Below are positions 63,785-64,000 of a stretch of 64,000 nucleotides of DNA, in pieces (the first letter of the stretch is position 1; each line of letters starts with the position of its first letter). Both the position numbers and the translations under genes were made by a program. The notes under the pieces were generated by a model. The model worked only from the letters and a program-made list of their open reading frames with translations. It had not been told where the DNA came from and did no database searches. The stretch covers positions 1-64,000 of the forward strand of contig CABZCZ010000008.1 of assembly GCA_902524385.1 (NCBI GenBank), written 5' to 3'. The stretch is from an uncultured Alphaproteobacteria bacterium. Its GTDB lineage: Bacteria > Pseudomonadota > Alphaproteobacteria > HIMB59 > GCA-002718135.

Positions 63785-64000
63785 TTATAATACACTTCTT
63801 ACTCCTAATCTAGGCATTGGTTTAAAAAATAAATCATTTCTGTCTTTTTTATAAAATTTCATACATGTCCATGCAATCATTGCAGCATTGTCTCCCATCA
63901 TTTCTTTTATAGGATAATAAATTTCAATATTTTTCTCGACGAAAAAATTTTCTATTTTACTTCGAATATATTTATTATTTGACACTCCTCCTACTACAGA
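63785..64000 (-). CDS. tsaD: tRNA N6-threonylcarbamoyladenosine synthase TsaD, 3' end
   Basis: The last 71 residues of TsaD, running off the right edge. VVGGVSNNKYIRSKIENFF is the conserved VAGGVAAN-type motif, followed by YYPIKEMMGDNAAMIAWTCMKFY with the DNAAM metal/adenosine region and the closing PRLGVRSVL. TsaD builds t6A at tRNA position 37. The start and the HxxxH metal motif lie outside the window. Confidence 0.92.
   Translation of the reverse strand, partial: SVVGGVSNNKYIRSKIENFFVEKNIEIYYPIKEMMGDNAAMIAWTCMKFYKKDRNDLFFKPMPRLGVRSVL

Overview
The window is about 64 kb of very AT-rich, tightly packed bacterial DNA. Gene families and gene order point to a streamlined marine alphaproteobacterium. 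The order hrcA-grpE-dnaK-dnaJ-dapB, the block hisB-hisH-GNAT-hisA-hisF-hisE next to hslVU, the block maf-aroE-coaE-dnaQ-tim44 facing rho-mnmE-mnmG-rsmG-parA-parB, holA-lptE-leuS, and rsmB-heparinase-purH are all alphaproteobacterial arrangements. Low GC, ATGA/TAATG start-stop overlaps, convergent genes that overlap at their 3' ends, TTG/GTG starts and a retinal-forming crt/blh operon fit an oligotrophic surface-ocean lineage of the SAR11 or HIMB59/AEGEAN-169 type. I cannot choose between these from sequence alone.

Layout. 1-150: a probable chimeric join (a pyruvate carboxylase fragment, a 36-bp piece identical to a BON-domain gene 9.4 kb away, then a truncated dapB). 0.1-5.7 kb: heat-shock operon hrcA-grpE-dnaK-dnaJ-dapB on the minus strand, with a heat-shock-sigma-type promoter in front of dnaK. 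5.8-10.1 kb: rph, rdgB, an LpoA-like lipoprotein overlapping rsmI head to head, a BON lipoprotein and a HIT protein. 10.1-15.6 kb: histidine biosynthesis, then hslVU with the same type of promoter. 15.6-19 kb: a fused double-PAP2 phosphatase, an ArnT-like glycosyltransferase and a DUF3108 protein. 19-34.9 kb: the replication-origin neighbourhood, with a candidate oriC between maf and rho, two parS palindromes beside mnmG, parAB, holA, lptE and leuS. A T4-type lysozyme sits where related genomes usually carry mltA. 35-43.4 kb: a highly expressed-looking porin with a structured leader, yggS, a degenerate OmpR-type regulator, lolA, ftsK, a UbiH-family hydroxylase, a LON-domain protein, a thioredoxin/TPR protein and a YbaK protein.

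43.5-47.7 kb holds crtI-crtB-crtY-blh, which would convert phytoene precursors to retinal. Neither crtE nor a rhodopsin gene is in the window. Straight after it comes tRNA-Gly(GCC) and then a patchy, gene-poor region (47.9-56.5 kb) containing three decayed copies of that tRNA. It carries an alternative oxidase, an ABM monooxygenase, a flavodoxin-fold reductase, an FAH-family hydratase, methyltransferases, a 2OG-Fe(II) oxygenase, a TPR-sulfotransferase and an unrecognised protein. I read it as a variable island built by repeated insertion at the tRNA.

56.3-64 kb returns to core genes: a purH split in two by a one-base frame change, heparinase II/III, rsmB, tdk, acs, an EVE-domain protein and the 3' end of tsaD running off the window.
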